5,067 bases of DNA from Deltaproteobacteria bacterium. Lineage in GTDB: Bacteria > Myxococcota > Myxococcia > Myxococcales > 40CM-4-68-19. Within the stretch, counting starts at the first letter, position 1. Every line of letters begins with the position of its first letter. The stretch is taken from positions 1-5,067 of the forward strand of contig JAFEBC010000710.1 in NCBI GenBank assembly GCA_018266095.1, given 5' to 3'. The notes under the pieces are model-generated. The model did no database searches and had not been told where the DNA came from. It was given only the letters and a program-made list of their open reading frames with translations. The position numbers and the translations under genes were made by a program. This document shows, piece by piece, positions 4,658-5,067 of the stretch.

Positions 4658-5067
4658 TTGAGCGCATCGGTCCTCGGGTTCATCGAGCACACGCGACGCG
4701 TCGGGGCGCCCATGCCTCCGGCGCTGGTGGCGTCGCTCTTGAACGCGGCGGCGCGCTCGGCCGAGAAGGAGCAGCGGCCGCTCCGGCCCGATCTCGTGCT
4801 GGTCGATGAGCTCGGCCGGCTGACGCTCGCGCCTCCCGACTTCGCCGAGGGGCCGCCGCCGCCGGGCTACGTGCCGCCGGAGGTGCGCGCGGGCCAGCAC
4901 GCCGCCGACGACGCGCGGGCCCTGGTCTATGGCGCGGGCGCGTTCGGCTGGCACCTCTTGCAGGGCGTGTCTCCGAGCGAGGAGCGTGATCTGTCGCAGC
5001 TCACGGGACCCTTGGGCGACATCGTCCGGGTGGCGCTGGCGCAGGAGCGCCGCGAGCGGTTCGGGAG
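4658..5067 (+). CDS. Kinase-like protein lacking the N-lobe, with degenerate catalytic motifs (partial, pseudokinase-like)
   Basis: Open from TTG 4658 to the window edge (136 codons); the C-terminus lies beyond it. It aligns by eye to the C-lobe of bacterial Hanks-type Ser/Thr kinases from about helix D onward. LGFIEHTRRVGAPMPPALVASLL (residues 6-28) matches helices D and E. RPLRPDLVLVDELGRL (40-55) stands where HRDLKPxNILVDxxGxV is expected. PPGYVPPEV (68-76) matches the GY-x-x-PE segment. DDARALVYGAGAFGWHLLQG (84-103) matches helix F, normally DxxSDVYALGxxLYELLxG. RVALAQERRERFG (124-136) matches the family's ALAxDPxxRF end. The catalytic Asp is Pro41, the Lys is Arg43, the Asn is Leu46, the DFG region reads PPD, and the helix F Asp is Leu89. 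The ATP-binding N-lobe is absent, and only 74 nt separate the start from the previous gene. Phosphotransfer is therefore unlikely; a scaffold or regulatory role is inference. Homology to kinases is my reading of weak similarity. Confidence 0.65.
   Translation, partial: MSASVLGFIEHTRRVGAPMPPALVASLLNAAARSAEKEQRPLRPDLVLVDELGRLTLAPPDFAEGPPPPGYVPPEVRAGQHAADDARALVYGAGAFGWHLLQGVSPSEERDLSQLTGPLGDIVRVALAQERRERFG

Noticed and set aside
1..5067. CRISPR array, tRNA, insertion sequence or toxin-antitoxin pair
   Set aside because: I looked on both strands for regularly spaced repeats, cloverleaf-type sequences, transposase motifs and paired small genes, and saw none.

Overview
The window looks like chromosomal DNA from a myxobacterium or close relative (Myxococcota). 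The composition is strongly GC-rich, with G or C at most third codon positions. GTG and TTG starts occur next to clear Shine-Dalgarno sites. The gene families (an AgmX/PglI-like domain, phasin-like small proteins, a kinase-related protein) also fit that group. This assignment is an inference from style and content; no rRNA or other marker gene is present.

Layout. (1) Positions 2-295, plus strand: the C-terminal end of a protein that begins outside the window. (2) Positions 335-2620, minus strand: a complete polyphosphate kinase 1 gene (ppk1), convergent with gene 1. (3) Positions 2621-2967: a divergent intergenic region with a good sigma70-type promoter (TTGACA, 16 bp, TATTTT) and an adjacent dyad. 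(4) Positions 2968-3333, plus strand: a small helical phasin-like protein. (5) Positions 3334-3573: an intergenic region holding a long near-perfect hairpin (3357-3440) and a short direct repeat. (6) Positions 3574-3912, plus strand: a second small protein matching the PhaI/PhaF-type phasin pattern. (7) Positions 3909-4583, plus strand: a membrane-anchored or exported SLT-type lytic transglycosylase whose TTG start overlaps the stop of gene 6. (8) Position 4658 to the window end, plus strand: a gene with its own promoter and strong ribosome site, encoding what reads as a protein-kinase C-lobe without an N-lobe and with its catalytic residues replaced.

How the genes may work together. PPK1 makes polyphosphate, and phasins coat storage granules, so 335-3912 may be a storage-granule neighbourhood. 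This is inferred from adjacency: ppk1 is divergently transcribed, and no PHA synthase or exopolyphosphatase gene is in view. The 4-nt overlap between the second phasin-like gene and the lytic transglycosylase implies co-translation, although no functional link between them is obvious. The most unusual items are the kinase-like gene at the right end and the 84-nt hairpin between the two phasin-like genes.
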